From contig NZ_JACHLR010000007.1 of the NCBI RefSeq assembly GCF_014204535.1, positions 124,001-188,000 on the forward strand: 64,000 nt of DNA. Direction: 5' to 3'. The notes beneath the pieces were generated by a model. That model was not told the origin of the DNA. It searched no databases and worked only from the letters and a program-made list of their open reading frames with translations. The stretch comes from Novosphingobium chloroacetimidivorans (lineage in GTDB: Bacteria; Pseudomonadota; Alphaproteobacteria; Sphingomonadales; Sphingomonadaceae). The position numbers and the translations under genes are program-made. Shown piece after piece: positions 17,635-25,756 of the stretch (the first letter of the stretch is position 1; each line of letters starts with the position of its first letter).

Positions 17635-18165
17635 ATGACCGGAAGACCCCTGCGCGGTATCAATCATGTCGGCGTCACCGTCCCTGACATCGAGGCCGCC
17701 ACCACCTTCCTGATTGAGGGACTGGGTGCCCGGGTGATCTACGAATCCTTTTCTCCGGATCAGCCTCCGCAAGGTAACCCGGACCTGGATCGCGAGCTGA
17801 ACCTTGCGCCCGGCACGCAACTGGTGGCGACGCGCATGATCCAGGTGGGCACCGGCCCCGACATCGAACTGTTCCAGCTGAAAGCCGACGACCAGCGCCC
17901 GGCTGCCCGACCGAGTGACTTCGGCCTGCAGCACCTCGCCTTCTACGCCGATGATATGGACGAGGCGATCAGGCGCTTCGAGACTGCCGGCGGCACGATG
18001 CTGTCCCGACCGAAGCCGTTCCTGTTTCCCATGGAACAGGGGGAAGGCAACCTGTTCTGCTACGGCCAGACCCCGTGGAGAATGATGATCGAGTTGATCA
18101 CCGTCGGCTCCCCGATGGCTTACGAGCACGAGACGCCGCTGCGCCGCTGGCATGCGCACAGCTAG
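17635..18165 (+). CDS. VOC-family protein (glyoxalase/dioxygenase fold)
   Basis: The 176-residue protein has paired beta-alpha-beta modules: INHVGVTVPDIEAATTFL at the start, with a candidate metal His, DIELFQLK carrying a Glu, and a second module LQHLAFYADDMDEAI ending in MMIELIT. These His and Glu positions match VOC metal ligands. Family members include glyoxalase I, extradiol dioxygenases and isomerases, so the reaction is open. The ribosome site GAGG sits ten bases before the ATG. It lies between an NmrA-like oxidoreductase and a SnoaL protein on the same strand. Confidence 0.82.
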   Translation: MTGRPLRGINHVGVTVPDIEAATTFLIEGLGARVIYESFSPDQPPQGNPDLDRELNLAPGTQLVATRMIQVGTGPDIELFQLKADDQRPAARPSDFGLQHLAFYADDMDEAIRRFETAGGTMLSRPKPFLFPMEQGEGNLFCYGQTPWRMMIELITVGSPMAYEHETPLRRWHAHS

Positions 18166-18260
18166 TCAGGGCCGGACCGACTGTCGCCTTCGATGCGGCG
18201 CAGCAAAGCGCATTCACCGGCACTTGAGCACACCAAGGTGCGAAGCATAAAGGGCATGAC

Positions 18261-18701
18261 ATGACGACGAACGAAGACATCATCAGGGAGCTTTATGCGG
18301 CGGCCGAGGCGAACGGTCAGGACGTGGACCGGTTCGCCGCGTTCTTCCATGAAGACGGCTACTTTCAGGACGAGGCGTCCGGCCAGCAATGGTATGGAGA
18401 CAATGTCCGCCAGCCGATCGAGGCTTTGGGCGTCGCCTTCCCCGACATGCACCGCGAGCTGCTGCGCTTCTATGCCACCGGCGACACCGTCATCGTGGAG
18501 CTGAAGCTGCAGGGCACGCACAAGGGCGATTTTCCCTCCCCGATCGGCACGCTCCCGGCCACCGGCAAGATTTTCGATGTCCCCTGCTGCGACGTGTTTC
18601 ACCTTCGCGACGGCAAGGTCACTGCGTTTCACTGCTACAACGAGGCATTCGTCTGGTTGCGGCAGCTCGGCGCGTTCGATGATGTGAAAGGCGGCAGCTA
18701 G
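18261..18701 (+). CDS. SnoaL/NTF2-like protein
   Basis: A 146-residue cone-fold protein: IIRELYAAAEANGQDVDRFA, then FFHEDGYFQDEAS (acidic pocket), and DVFHLRDGKVTAFHCYNE near the end. The pattern fits SnoaL-like polyketide cyclases, limonene-epoxide-hydrolase-like enzymes and delta-5-3-ketosteroid-isomerase relatives. AAGGG precedes the ATG. Its stop overlaps by four bases the stop of a convergent HxlR gene. It probably acts with the VOC and NmrA-like proteins upstream, but the substrate is unknown. Confidence 0.78.
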   Translation: MTTNEDIIRELYAAAEANGQDVDRFAAFFHEDGYFQDEASGQQWYGDNVRQPIEALGVAFPDMHRELLRFYATGDTVIVELKLQGTHKGDFPSPIGTLPATGKIFDVPCCDVFHLRDGKVTAFHCYNEAFVWLRQLGAFDDVKGGS

Positions 18702-19057
18702 GCTTGCGTGGTCCGCCGGGTCCGGGCCCCGGCGAGCCCCTCGATTGCCTGCATGTGCCGTTCGCCCCATTCGCACATCGGTTGCATGGTGTCGCACAGA
18801 TCGGCGCCAAAGCTGGTTGTCTCGTATTCGACATGCGGCGGGACGGTCTGATGATCGATACGCCGCAGCAGGCCGTCCGCGACCATCTCCTTCAGCTGCT
18901 GGCTCAGCATCTTCTCGCTGACATTGCCGACCATCCGGCGCAACTCGCCGAACCGCAGCCTGGCACCGCGCAGATGGTACAGGATCAGCATCTTCCATTT
19001 GCCGCCGACCAGATCGAGCGCGGCTTCCATCCCGCAACGATAGCGAACATCAGACAT
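18698..19057 (-). CDS. HxlR-family transcriptional regulator
   Basis: The 119-residue protein has the canonical HxlR order: CGMEAALDLVGGKWKMLILY with the conserved Cys near the N-terminus (a redox-sensing position in HypR-type members), FGELRRMVGNVSEKMLSQQL as recognition helix and VEYETTSFG as wing. I chose the ATG at 19057 because upstream codons are not family-like. It converges on the SnoaL gene. No palindrome as clear as that at 16536 is visible upstream, so its target is unknown. Confidence 0.86.
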   Translation of the reverse strand: MSDVRYRCGMEAALDLVGGKWKMLILYHLRGARLRFGELRRMVGNVSEKMLSQQLKEMVADGLLRRIDHQTVPPHVEYETTSFGADLCDTMQPMCEWGERHMQAIEGLAGARTRRTTQA

Positions 19058-19249
19058 CAGGGCACCACCATCCAAGCTTACCTTAGTTCGGGTACCGGCT
19101 GATATGATTGCGCCATCAGTCTGACGCAATGTCCGCTCTCCAGCAGCACACGCCAGGCGACTGCCGCTTCATGGCATTGCCGGCTCAGAGTGGACATGAT
19201 GACGGACAATGACGCTGACGGCCCGGCATGGCCGGAACTCCTGACCGGA

Positions 19250-19942
19250 TCAGGCACCGCTTGTCAGGACCAGCACCGGGACGGTCGGCAGATTGCAGAT
19301 CACATGCACGATCACGCCCGGCCAGAGCGATCCGGACCGACGGTAGAGCTCACCTGCCACCAGCCCTTGCAGCACGGCGACGGGGAACACGATGCTGATC
19401 CCATGCAACAGCGCGAACAGCAGCGCACCGCCACCAACGCCGATCCGGGCGCCGTAGCGAAGCAGGACGGTGGTCACCAAACCCCTGAACAGCAGCTCCT
19501 CTCCCAGCGGAACGAAGATGCCGATCAGGAACGTGGCCGTGACCAGCGAGAGCCACCCGCCGCTACCGCCATCCGCATAGACGCCCTGCGGGCTGTCACC
19601 GATACCCGTGACAGCGGTAAATGCCATGACGACAAGGCCCTTCGCCACGAAGGTGAGCACACCGGCGCCGACGCCAAGGAACAGCCATCGGCGCGTGGTC
19701 GCCAACACCCCGAAGGTTGCCAACGGTCGTCGCCAAACCATCCAGGCGGCGCCGAACCCTGCCAGACAGGCTAGGCCCGACCATCCGGCAAGCACCAGGC
19801 CATGGGCCATGGGATCTAGCCCAAGCCGCTGGATCTGCGATCCGACCCCGAAGCCGACGAGCGCGAGCACGATGATGCCGACCGCCAGCTCAGTCCAGCC
19901 GGGTCGGCCGGATGGATGCCCTTGCGTTGCCTCGATGCTCAT
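19250..19942 (-). CDS. CPBP-family intramembrane metalloprotease
   Basis: The 230-residue protein has six to eight hydrophobic segments and the complete CPBP (Abi/Rce1-like) motif set: PLGEELLFRGL (EExxxR), FALLHG (FxxxH) and HVICN (HxxxN). These residues form the glutamate/His site of Rce1-type proteases. Bacterial members act in bacteriocin self-immunity or processing of membrane peptides. Its ATG overlaps the stop of the gene upstream (ATGA). A second CPBP gene lies on the other side of the two-component system. Confidence 0.85.
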   Translation of the reverse strand: MSIEATQGHPSGRPGWTELAVGIIVLALVGFGVGSQIQRLGLDPMAHGLVLAGWSGLACLAGFGAAWMVWRRPLATFGVLATTRRWLFLGVGAGVLTFVAKGLVVMAFTAVTGIGDSPQGVYADGGSGGWLSLVTATFLIGIFVPLGEELLFRGLVTTVLLRYGARIGVGGGALLFALLHGISIVFPVAVLQGLVAGELYRRSGSLWPGVIVHVICNLPTVPVLVLTSGA

Positions 19943-20334
19943 CGGCCAACCTCAGCGAGCCCGCTTGTGCTGCAGGCTGATCCCGTGCCTGACGGGATGG
20001 CGGCGATCATCGTATCGATGTCGGCAATTTCGGCAGCGGTGAAGCCGGCGGCGACCAGACAGGTCGGAGGAATCTCGTGGCCCGACGGTAGCATCACGCG
20101 CCGCAGTTCGGCATAGGCGCGCAGTGCCTTCAGCCTGGGTGCGGCCGTATGCGACCGCCGCACGTCCATGAACAGCGTGAGCACGCCAAACGGACCGGAT
20201 CGTGCAAGCGCGGTGTCACCCGCCCGCACTCCGGCGTGGATCGCCTGGCGCTCGGACAAAGGCAGCGCGGTGGCGGCCAAGTGTCGCCTGAACCGTGCGT
20301 TCGGCATTAAAGCCGGGAGAATGGGATCGTTCAT
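19939..20334 (-). CDS. hypothetical protein coupled to CPBP protease
   Basis: The 131-residue protein is soluble and helical, with no domain I recognise. It is read as real because its ribosome site (AAAGGA) is well spaced, it ends in an ATGA overlap with the CPBP protease gene, and codon use matches its neighbours. An inverted repeat at 20335-20374 overlaps its ribosome site. A function linked to the protease, for example a substrate or adaptor, is only a guess. Confidence 0.6.
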   Translation of the reverse strand: MNDPILPALMPNARFRRHLAATALPLSERQAIHAGVRAGDTALARSGPFGVLTLFMDVRRSHTAAPRLKALRAYAELRRVMLPSGHEIPPTCLVAAGFTAAEIADIDTMIAAIPSGTGSACSTSGLAEVGR

Positions 20335-20374
20335 CGGTCGGTCCTTTGCTTTGGAGGCGAGGGTTCACCGACCG
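20335..20374. repeat. inverted repeat over the start region of the hypothetical gene
   Basis: CGGTCGGT (20335-20342) and ACCGACCG (20367-20374) are perfect 8-bp arms 24 bases apart, between the histidine kinase 3' end and the hypothetical gene. The left arm covers the ribosome site region of that gene. It could end kinase transcription or limit translation of the next gene. Confidence 0.35.
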
Positions 20375-20417
20375 GAAAGCAGGCCTGCATTGCGCGAACA
20401 TGGGCCCGAACGGCATG

Positions 20418-21725
20418 TCAGGGCCGTGGCAGTTCGACGCGGACGACCGTGCCGCCGCCAAATGCGCCATGGATCGACACCCGCCCGCCATGCCGCTCCA
20501 CCACCTGCTGCACCAGGTTCAGCCCAAGACCGCTTCCGGTGGAGCGCGGACGCAGCCGGTGGAATGGCTCGAACACGCGCTCCCGCTCCTCCGGCGGGAT
20601 GCCGGGGCCATCGTCCTCCACTTCGAACCCGGCGCCGATCACACGGACGGTAACATGGCGCCCGCCGTGCTCGATCGCGTTCTGGACCAGGTTGGTCACC
20701 ACCCGCTCCAGCGCGGCACCGTCCCCCCGACAAGGCTGCACGTCGTCGACCTGCACCTCGATCGTCCGGTCGGAGGCGATCAGCAATGGCGCAAGGTCGC
20801 CGACGACCCGCCGCACGAGAGCGGGAAGATCCAGTTCCTGGTCGGTCCGGTCCGTGTCGAGCCGCTGCAGGTCGAGTAGCTGTTCGGCCAGGGTCCCCAG
20901 CCGCTGCACGTCACTGCCGAGCCTGCGGGTCGACGCCTCGGGTGCGGCTTCGACCTTGGCGCGCAGGATGGCGATCGGTGTGCGCAGTTCGTGCGCTGCG
21001 GAGGCGATGAACCGCCGTTGTCGTTCGTAGCCTTCGTCAAGCCGGCGCAAGGCATCGTTCACGGCGCTGACGAGCGGCGCGATCTCCGATGGAACATGCT
21101 CCTCGCTCAGCCGCCGTCCACGTCGGTCGGTATCGATCTGCTCAGCCTCGCGCGCGATGCGGGAGACGCCGGACAATGAGCGCCGCACGATCCACGGAGT
21201 GACGATCAGGGAGGTAAGCGCGAGCAGCAGAAAGATCGGGAGAATGGTTACATTGGAGGCCATGACCATCATGAAGCTCAATTCGGTCGGACTGCCGTGG
21301 CCTAAAATCGTTACCGGCCCGGCAGGCGCGGTTTCCCGCCGGATCACCGCAGCGAGATCGAACGGAGCCTCACGATCACGGATCTGAGCATAGGCGAAGT
21401 CGCCCAGTCTGCCGACCAGCGACACATATTGCGGCGGCACGCGCCCAAACGAAATGCTGCGGCCGGCGTCGTCCTCGGCCACGAACCACAGGTTCGATGC
21501 CTCTGCACGCATCTCCGGCGTCATGCGTACCGCCAGGCTGCCATCGCCTTGCCGCACGATCGCGGGCGCGATGATGCGGGTGATCCGTTCATCGGTGTAC
21601 ACGCCGCCGCTGTCGAGGCGCAGCGCCACGGCGAGGATGATCCCGAAGGTCACCAGCAACGTCGCGAAATGGAAGATCATCGGCAGGATGATCAGCGGAC
21701 GCTTGAGAGACGACTGCCGCTTCAC
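20418..21725 (-). CDS. sensor histidine kinase
   Basis: The 435-residue protein has two membrane helices (about residues 11-35 and 158-180) around a 120-residue periplasmic sensor, then a HAMP region, the phospho-acceptor H-box FIASAAHELRTP (His245) and a catalytic part with NLVQNAIEHGG (N-box), DDGPGIP (G1) and GSGLGLNLV (G2). It matches the QseC/EnvZ class. Its start overlaps the response regulator stop (ATGA), so the pair is translated together. CPBP protease genes on either side suggest an envelope signal. Confidence 0.92.
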   Translation of the reverse strand: MKRQSSLKRPLIILPMIFHFATLLVTFGIILAVALRLDSGGVYTDERITRIIAPAIVRQGDGSLAVRMTPEMRAEASNLWFVAEDDAGRSISFGRVPPQYVSLVGRLGDFAYAQIRDREAPFDLAAVIRRETAPAGPVTILGHGSPTELSFMMVMASNVTILPIFLLLALTSLIVTPWIVRRSLSGVSRIAREAEQIDTDRRGRRLSEEHVPSEIAPLVSAVNDALRRLDEGYERQRRFIASAAHELRTPIAILRAKVEAAPEASTRRLGSDVQRLGTLAEQLLDLQRLDTDRTDQELDLPALVRRVVGDLAPLLIASDRTIEVQVDDVQPCRGDGAALERVVTNLVQNAIEHGGRHVTVRVIGAGFEVEDDGPGIPPEERERVFEPFHRLRPRSTGSGLGLNLVQQVVERHGGRVSIHGAFGGGTVVRVELPRP

Positions 21726-22396
21726 ATCGCTTCGCGCAGCAGATAGCCTACGCCCCTGATCGGGTGGATCTCGACACCGGCCCCGGCGTCGGCGAGCTTG
21801 CGGCGCAGCCGGGAGACATGCGAGTCCAGCGCGTTGGACTGCACCTCGTCATCGAACCCGTAGACCGCCTGTTCCAGCGTCTCGCGCAGCACTGTCCGCC
21901 CACGGCGCTTCACCAGTGCCGCCAGCACCCGCAGCTCCCGGCGCGGCAGGTCCAGCCGGTGGCCTGCAATCGACGCCTCGTCACCCGCAAGATCGTAGAC
22001 GAGCGCGCCGGCGCGGATTTCTTCCCCGGCAAGTTCGGTCGGCCGCCGGCGGATCGCGCGGATGCGGGCGAACATCTCGTCGAGCGAAAATGGCTTGATG
22101 AGGTAATCATCGGCCCCTTCGTCCAGCCCGGCGATCCGGTCGGAGATGTCGCCGCGCGCGCTCAGCACGATGACGGGAAGCCCCGGGTTACGGGCACGCA
22201 GGTCCGGAAGGAGCGACAGCCCATCCCCGTCGAGCAGGGTGCGGTCCAGCAGGACGAGGTCGAAGCGGCCCTGCATCGCCGCCTCCCGCGCGATCGTCAG
22301 TCGATCGGCATGGTCGACGATAAATCTCTCTCGCTCCAGCGCGCCGCGCAGCGTCTCGGCAAGCTGGAGTTCGTCCTCGATCAGCAGAACTCTCAT
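21722..22396 (-). CDS. OmpR-family response regulator
   Basis: The 224-residue protein starts MRVLLIEDELQLAE with the acidic pair of a receiver domain. Asp51 (LLDRTLLDGDG) is the phospho-acceptor, and the switch Lys lies in DDYLIKPFSL. The C-terminal winged helix ends with SNALDSHVSRLRRKL and GVGYLL, as in OmpR/PhoB regulators. I chose the ATG at 22396 because the receiver starts there; the upstream frame is not family-like. It is coupled to the histidine kinase downstream. Confidence 0.93.
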   Translation of the reverse strand: MRVLLIEDELQLAETLRGALERERFIVDHADRLTIAREAAMQGRFDLVLLDRTLLDGDGLSLLPDLRARNPGLPVIVLSARGDISDRIAGLDEGADDYLIKPFSLDEMFARIRAIRRRPTELAGEEIRAGALVYDLAGDEASIAGHRLDLPRRELRVLAALVKRRGRTVLRETLEQAVYGFDDEVQSNALDSHVSRLRRKLADAGAGVEIHPIRGVGYLLREAM

Positions 22397-22510
22397 CGAT
22401 GCACCTTCTGTCGGCAGGGCAATTGAGATCCCGAACCGTTCGATCTGCGCAGGGACACACGCTTTGACGCGCATACCGGCGCCATGCCTGCACGCGGCAG
22501 CTTGCCGCGA

Positions 22511-23203
22511 TCACGCATAGCGGCCGAGGTACAGCATGCCGATGCCATAGGTGTCGACCAGCGCATGGGCGAGGATCAACGCCCACAGGTTCCGGCCTGA
22601 CCGGAACCAGGCCCATCCGAAGATGATGCCGACCAGACCGGTGTTGAGCACGCCCAGCGGCCCCTGGATTGCATGGGCCAATCCGAAGATAACGCCGCCT
22701 GTCACAATCGTGATCCACCGGGCGGCGCTTCCGTCACCCAGGACTCCAGATAGCTGGTGCAGCAGGAAACCCCGGAACAGGATCTCCTCCCCGATTGCAG
22801 CGCTGACCAGCGCAAAGGCGAGCAGACGCAGCGCTGCTTCGGCGTTGCCGGCCAGCGCGCCATATCCGCTATAGTCGCTCTGCATGCCGAATGCCCGTTC
22901 GATCACTGGCTGGACGATCTCGCCAAAGGCAGTCACCGCCACCGCAATCCCGACGCCCCAAAGCAGAGTCAGGCCTGGTCGTTTCCGCCCCAGACCGATG
23001 GGCTTCAGGTTGCGGGCTTCCAGCCAGGTCCAGACCAGCGCCCCGCCAGCCAGCAGCACGACGCGAAAGGGGATCGAGGCCGGCAGGACAAGAAGGCCGA
23101 GGAACAGCATGATCACCATGCAGCGGCTCAGGGGGCGCTCCAGCAAGGTCTTGGGCGCATTCCCGGCCTTGCGGTTCTGCCCGCGATACGTGACAGCTGA
23201 CAT
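22511..23203 (-). CDS. CPBP-family intramembrane metalloprotease (second copy)
   Basis: The 230-residue multi-spanning protein has IGEEILFRGF (EExxxR), FGLAHAIQG (FxxxH) and a third motif AHALVD, where Asp stands in for the more usual Asn. The ATG at 23203 has GGGGAG upstream. It lies immediately upstream of the response regulator on the same strand and may be transcribed with it. Like the copy at 19250, it may process a membrane peptide or confer immunity. The pair are clearly diverged, not a recent duplication. Confidence 0.83.
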   Translation of the reverse strand: MSAVTYRGQNRKAGNAPKTLLERPLSRCMVIMLFLGLLVLPASIPFRVVLLAGGALVWTWLEARNLKPIGLGRKRPGLTLLWGVGIAVAVTAFGEIVQPVIERAFGMQSDYSGYGALAGNAEAALRLLAFALVSAAIGEEILFRGFLLHQLSGVLGDGSAARWITIVTGGVIFGLAHAIQGPLGVLNTGLVGIIFGWAWFRSGRNLWALILAHALVDTYGIGMLYLGRYA

Positions 23204-23295
23204 GGCACTCCCCAGGCACTGCGGCCTCTTCGTTCCCGGTTGCAGGTGAGGGGCGGACATTGCGGCGACATGGCGTCACCGCATCGAGCCCGCGG

Positions 23296-23691
23296 TTAGG
23301 CCGCCGGAATGCGCGCTATCACCTTGATCTCGAAATCGAACCCGGCAAGCCAGTTCACGCCGACGGCTGTCCAGTTCGGGTATGGCGCCTTTGCGAAGAT
23401 CTCCTGCTTGACGGCCATCACCGTGGGGAACTGGGTTTCGGGATCGATGTGAAACGTCGTCACGTCGACGATGTCGTCGAAACCGCACCCGGCGGCGGCC
23501 AGAGTCGCTTTCAGGTTGGCGAATGCCAGGCGGACCTGCGCCTCGAAGTCGGGCTCGGGCGAACCGTCTTCCCGGCTGCCGACCTGTCCGGACACGAACA
23601 GCAGGTCGCCGGACCTGATCGCGGCCGAATAGGTGTACGTCTCATACAGGTCCTGTCGACCGGCGGGGAAAACAGCATCATGGCTGGCCAT
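23296..23691 (-). CDS. RidA-family protein
   Basis: The 131-residue protein has the RidA/YjgF core: DLLFVSGQVG, LAFANLKATLAAAG, and near the end YPNWTAVGVNWLAG in place of the canonical RxxV...P motif. The conserved enamine-binding Arg is not in its usual place, so it may belong to a non-deaminase subgroup. GGAGG lies six bases before the ATG at 23691. It is divergent from a TetR gene with two palindromic operators in between, so it is very probably the TetR target. Confidence 0.82.
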   Translation of the reverse strand: MASHDAVFPAGRQDLYETYTYSAAIRSGDLLFVSGQVGSREDGSPEPDFEAQVRLAFANLKATLAAAGCGFDDIVDVTTFHIDPETQFPTVMAVKQEIFAKAPYPNWTAVGVNWLAGFDFEIKVIARIPAA

Positions 23692-23735
23692 GGCAAACCT
23701 CCACTTCAAACGCCTCGGCGGATCGGCGATCCATA

Positions 23736-23752
23736 ACATACGAGGCGTATGT
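23736..23752. promoter_or_regulatory. TetR operator, copy 1
   Basis: ACATACG (23736-23742) and CGTATGT (23746-23752) are perfect inverted arms around AGG. The site lies between the divergent ridA-like and tetR genes and shares the core CATACGnGGCGTATG with a second copy centred 25 bases away. Confidence 0.72.
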
Positions 23753-23758
23753 GAAATA

Positions 23759-23779
23759 TGTCATACGTGGCGTATGTCA
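23759..23779. promoter_or_regulatory. TetR operator, copy 2
   Basis: CATACG (23762-23767), TGG, CGTATG (23771-23776) forms a palindrome that extends imperfectly to TG and CA at 23759-23760 and 23778-23779. It overlaps an alternative ATG of the regulator at 23758, which argues for the downstream start at 23800. Confidence 0.72.
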
Positions 23780-23799
23780 ATGGGCCGGGATCGGTCTAT

Positions 23800-24390
23800 A
23801 TGAAGAGAGTGAAACGCGCAGAGCTCATCAAGCAGACCCGCGACAAGCTGCTCGCCGCCGGCCGCAAGGCCTTCGCGCGCGATGGCTATCACGCCGCCTC
23901 GATGGATCAGCTGACGGCGGATGTCGGCCTGACGCGGGGTGCCCTGTATCACCACTTCGGCAGCAAGCGGGGGCTGATGGAGGCCGTGGTCGAGCAGATC
24001 GACACCGAAATGGCGGGCCGGCTGCGCGATGCGCTGAAGGATGCGACCGATCGGCGCCAGGCGCTGATCGACGAAGGAGTCGCCTACATCAAGCTCGCGC
24101 TGGAGCCTGAATTCCAGCGGATCGTGCTGCGCGACGGTCCTGCGGTGCTGGGCGCACCGATGCACTGGCCCAGCCAGAACGCATGTCTGGCTGGCACCAT
24201 CGAGCGGATCCAGCACCTAGTGGACACCGGCGAGATCGCGCCAGTCGACGCAGAAGCGGCGGCCCGGTTGCTGGACGGCGCGGTTCTGGATGCCGCCATG
24301 TGGATCGCCGCGGCGGACGATCCGGCGGCCGTGGCGCAACGCGCGATCGACGCATTCACCCGCCTCGCAAGCGGACTGGTCGCCCGCTAG
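23800..24390 (+). CDS. TetR-family transcriptional regulator
   Basis: The 196-residue protein has an N-terminal helix-turn-helix (FARDGYHAASMDQLTADVGL then TRGALYHHFGSKRGLMEAV) typical of TetR/AcrR proteins, and a helical ligand domain with VLRDGPAVLGAP, a motif of the C-terminal domain found in several AcrR-like sphingomonad and actinobacterial regulators. I chose the ATG at 23800 because the earlier ATG lies inside an operator. It probably represses itself and the divergent RidA gene through the two operators at 23736-23779. Confidence 0.9.
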   Translation: MKRVKRAELIKQTRDKLLAAGRKAFARDGYHAASMDQLTADVGLTRGALYHHFGSKRGLMEAVVEQIDTEMAGRLRDALKDATDRRQALIDEGVAYIKLALEPEFQRIVLRDGPAVLGAPMHWPSQNACLAGTIERIQHLVDTGEIAPVDAEAAARLLDGAVLDAAMWIAAADDPAAVAQRAIDAFTRLASGLVAR

Positions 24391-24532
24391 TCTCGCGAAA
24401 TCTCGGGAGAAGCGGCGTCTCATCCCCTGGGAGGCCAAGGTTGGTGCTGGATGCGGGGTGCTGGACGATTTGCGTCGCCACCTCGCATGACGAGCCACCC
24501 GTCGCGGGATCATCCGCGCAGGCCGGACACGG

Positions 24533-25540
24533 CTACCGACGTCGGCGGGGAAGCACCACGGTGTCTCCCGCCACGTCGATCGCGACCTTGCCGCGAAGTT
24601 CGTAAGCGCTGCCGTTCTCGAGCAGTTCGTGCGCTTCGCCCATTCTCGCGAGCGGCAGCGTCGCGCCGATCACCGGCTTGACGAGGCCGCGCTCGATCAG
24701 ATTGGTGAGTGCGTCGAGCTTGCCCCGGTTCTGGCGGGTGAAAACGAAATGATAGGCGGCGTTCTTGCCCCACGCCGCGGCCAGGTTCTGCGGCTGCGCT
24801 ATGTCGACCAGGCTGACGACGCGCCCCAGATCGGCCAGCGCCAGCGGGCTCCGGGTCAACGTGTCGCCACCGATCGTATCGAAGATGACGTTGGCGCCGG
24901 TCCCGCCGGTCAGCCGCGCGACTGCATCGACATAGTCCTCTGCGGCGAAGTCGATCACGTCGTCCGCGCCGAGCGAGCGCACGAAGTCATGATCGTGCCG
25001 GCGCGCCGTGGTGATCACGCGCGCACCGATTGCCTTGGCGACCTGGATCGCGATAGTCCCGACGCCGCCCGCGCCGCCATGGATCAGGATCGTCTCGCCG
25101 ACCAGGAGTTGCGCCCGGGTGACGAAGGCTTCCCAGACCGTCCCGCCGACCAGGGTCAGGCTTGCGGCTTCCAGATGGCTGATATTCGCGGGCTTGCGGC
25201 CGACCACGTCGACATCGACCACGTGCTGTTCGGCATAGGAACCCGGGCCCTGGAAGATCTGCGGCGTGTAGTAGACTTCATCGCCGATCCCGAATTCGGA
25301 AACGTGCGAACCCACCTCCGCCACGACGCCGGACACGTCGTGCCCGATGATCGCGGGCAGCGGCACGTGGTCGGTATAGTCCCCGCGGCGGATCTGATAG
25401 TCGAGCGGATTGACCGCCGTGGCGTGAACCTGCACCCGTACCTGTCGCGGCCCGACAGGCGGGACGGGAACGTCACGCAACTCGAAGGCGTCGGCGCCGC
25501 CGAAGCGGGTGAGTACAATGGCTTTCATCGTGTCGGTCAT
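24533..25540 (-). CDS. zinc-independent MDR quinone oxidoreductase-like protein
   Basis: The 335-residue protein is a medium-chain dehydrogenase/reductase: an N-terminal GroES-like domain ([17 protein letters not shown]) and a Rossmann domain with [19 protein letters not shown]. The zinc-ligand Cys cluster of alcohol dehydrogenases is absent, as in NADPH:quinone reductases. The ATG at 25540 has GGAGAG seven bases upstream. It is divergent from a LysR gene, and the gap contains an 8+8 palindrome, so LysR control is likely. Confidence 0.87.
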   Translation of the reverse strand: MTDTMKAIVLTRFGGADAFELRDVPVPPVGPRQVRVQVHATAVNPLDYQIRRGDYTDHVPLPAIIGHDVSGVVAEVGSHVSEFGIGDEVYYTPQIFQGPGSYAEQHVVDVDVVGRKPANISHLEAASLTLVGGTVWEAFVTRAQLLVGETILIHGGAGGVGTIAIQVAKAIGARVITTARRHDHDFVRSLGADDVIDFAAEDYVDAVARLTGGTGANVIFDTIGGDTLTRSPLALADLGRVVSLVDIAQPQNLAAAWGKNAAYHFVFTRQNRGKLDALTNLIERGLVKPVIGATLPLARMGEAHELLENGSAYELRGKVAIDVAGDTVVLPRRRR

Positions 25541-25658
25541 GTCGGTTCTCTCCATGATCGCGTCGCCTTGGAGGCATTGTGGCGAAGCGAGTGTTGTACG
25601 TCTGCGATGATCTGGTTTTCTCTCCGTCAAGGCGGTAGTCACGCCTCGACAGGATAAG

Positions 25659-25677
25659 TTTCAAGAATGTCTTGAAA
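25659..25677. promoter_or_regulatory. palindromic site between MDR and LysR genes
   Basis: TTTCAAGA (25659-25666) and TCTTGAAA (25670-25677) are perfect inverted arms around ATG. It contains T-N11-A spacings expected of a LysR box and lies in the divergent gap, 118 bases upstream of the MDR start and 79 upstream of the lysR start. Confidence 0.62.
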
Positions 25678-25756
25678 GTCGCCTGGCGTGCCTGGCGCTT
25701 TTACTGTCACGCTGCGGGTGCATGGGGGTCCATGCGCGCTTCCTGGAATTGGTGAG

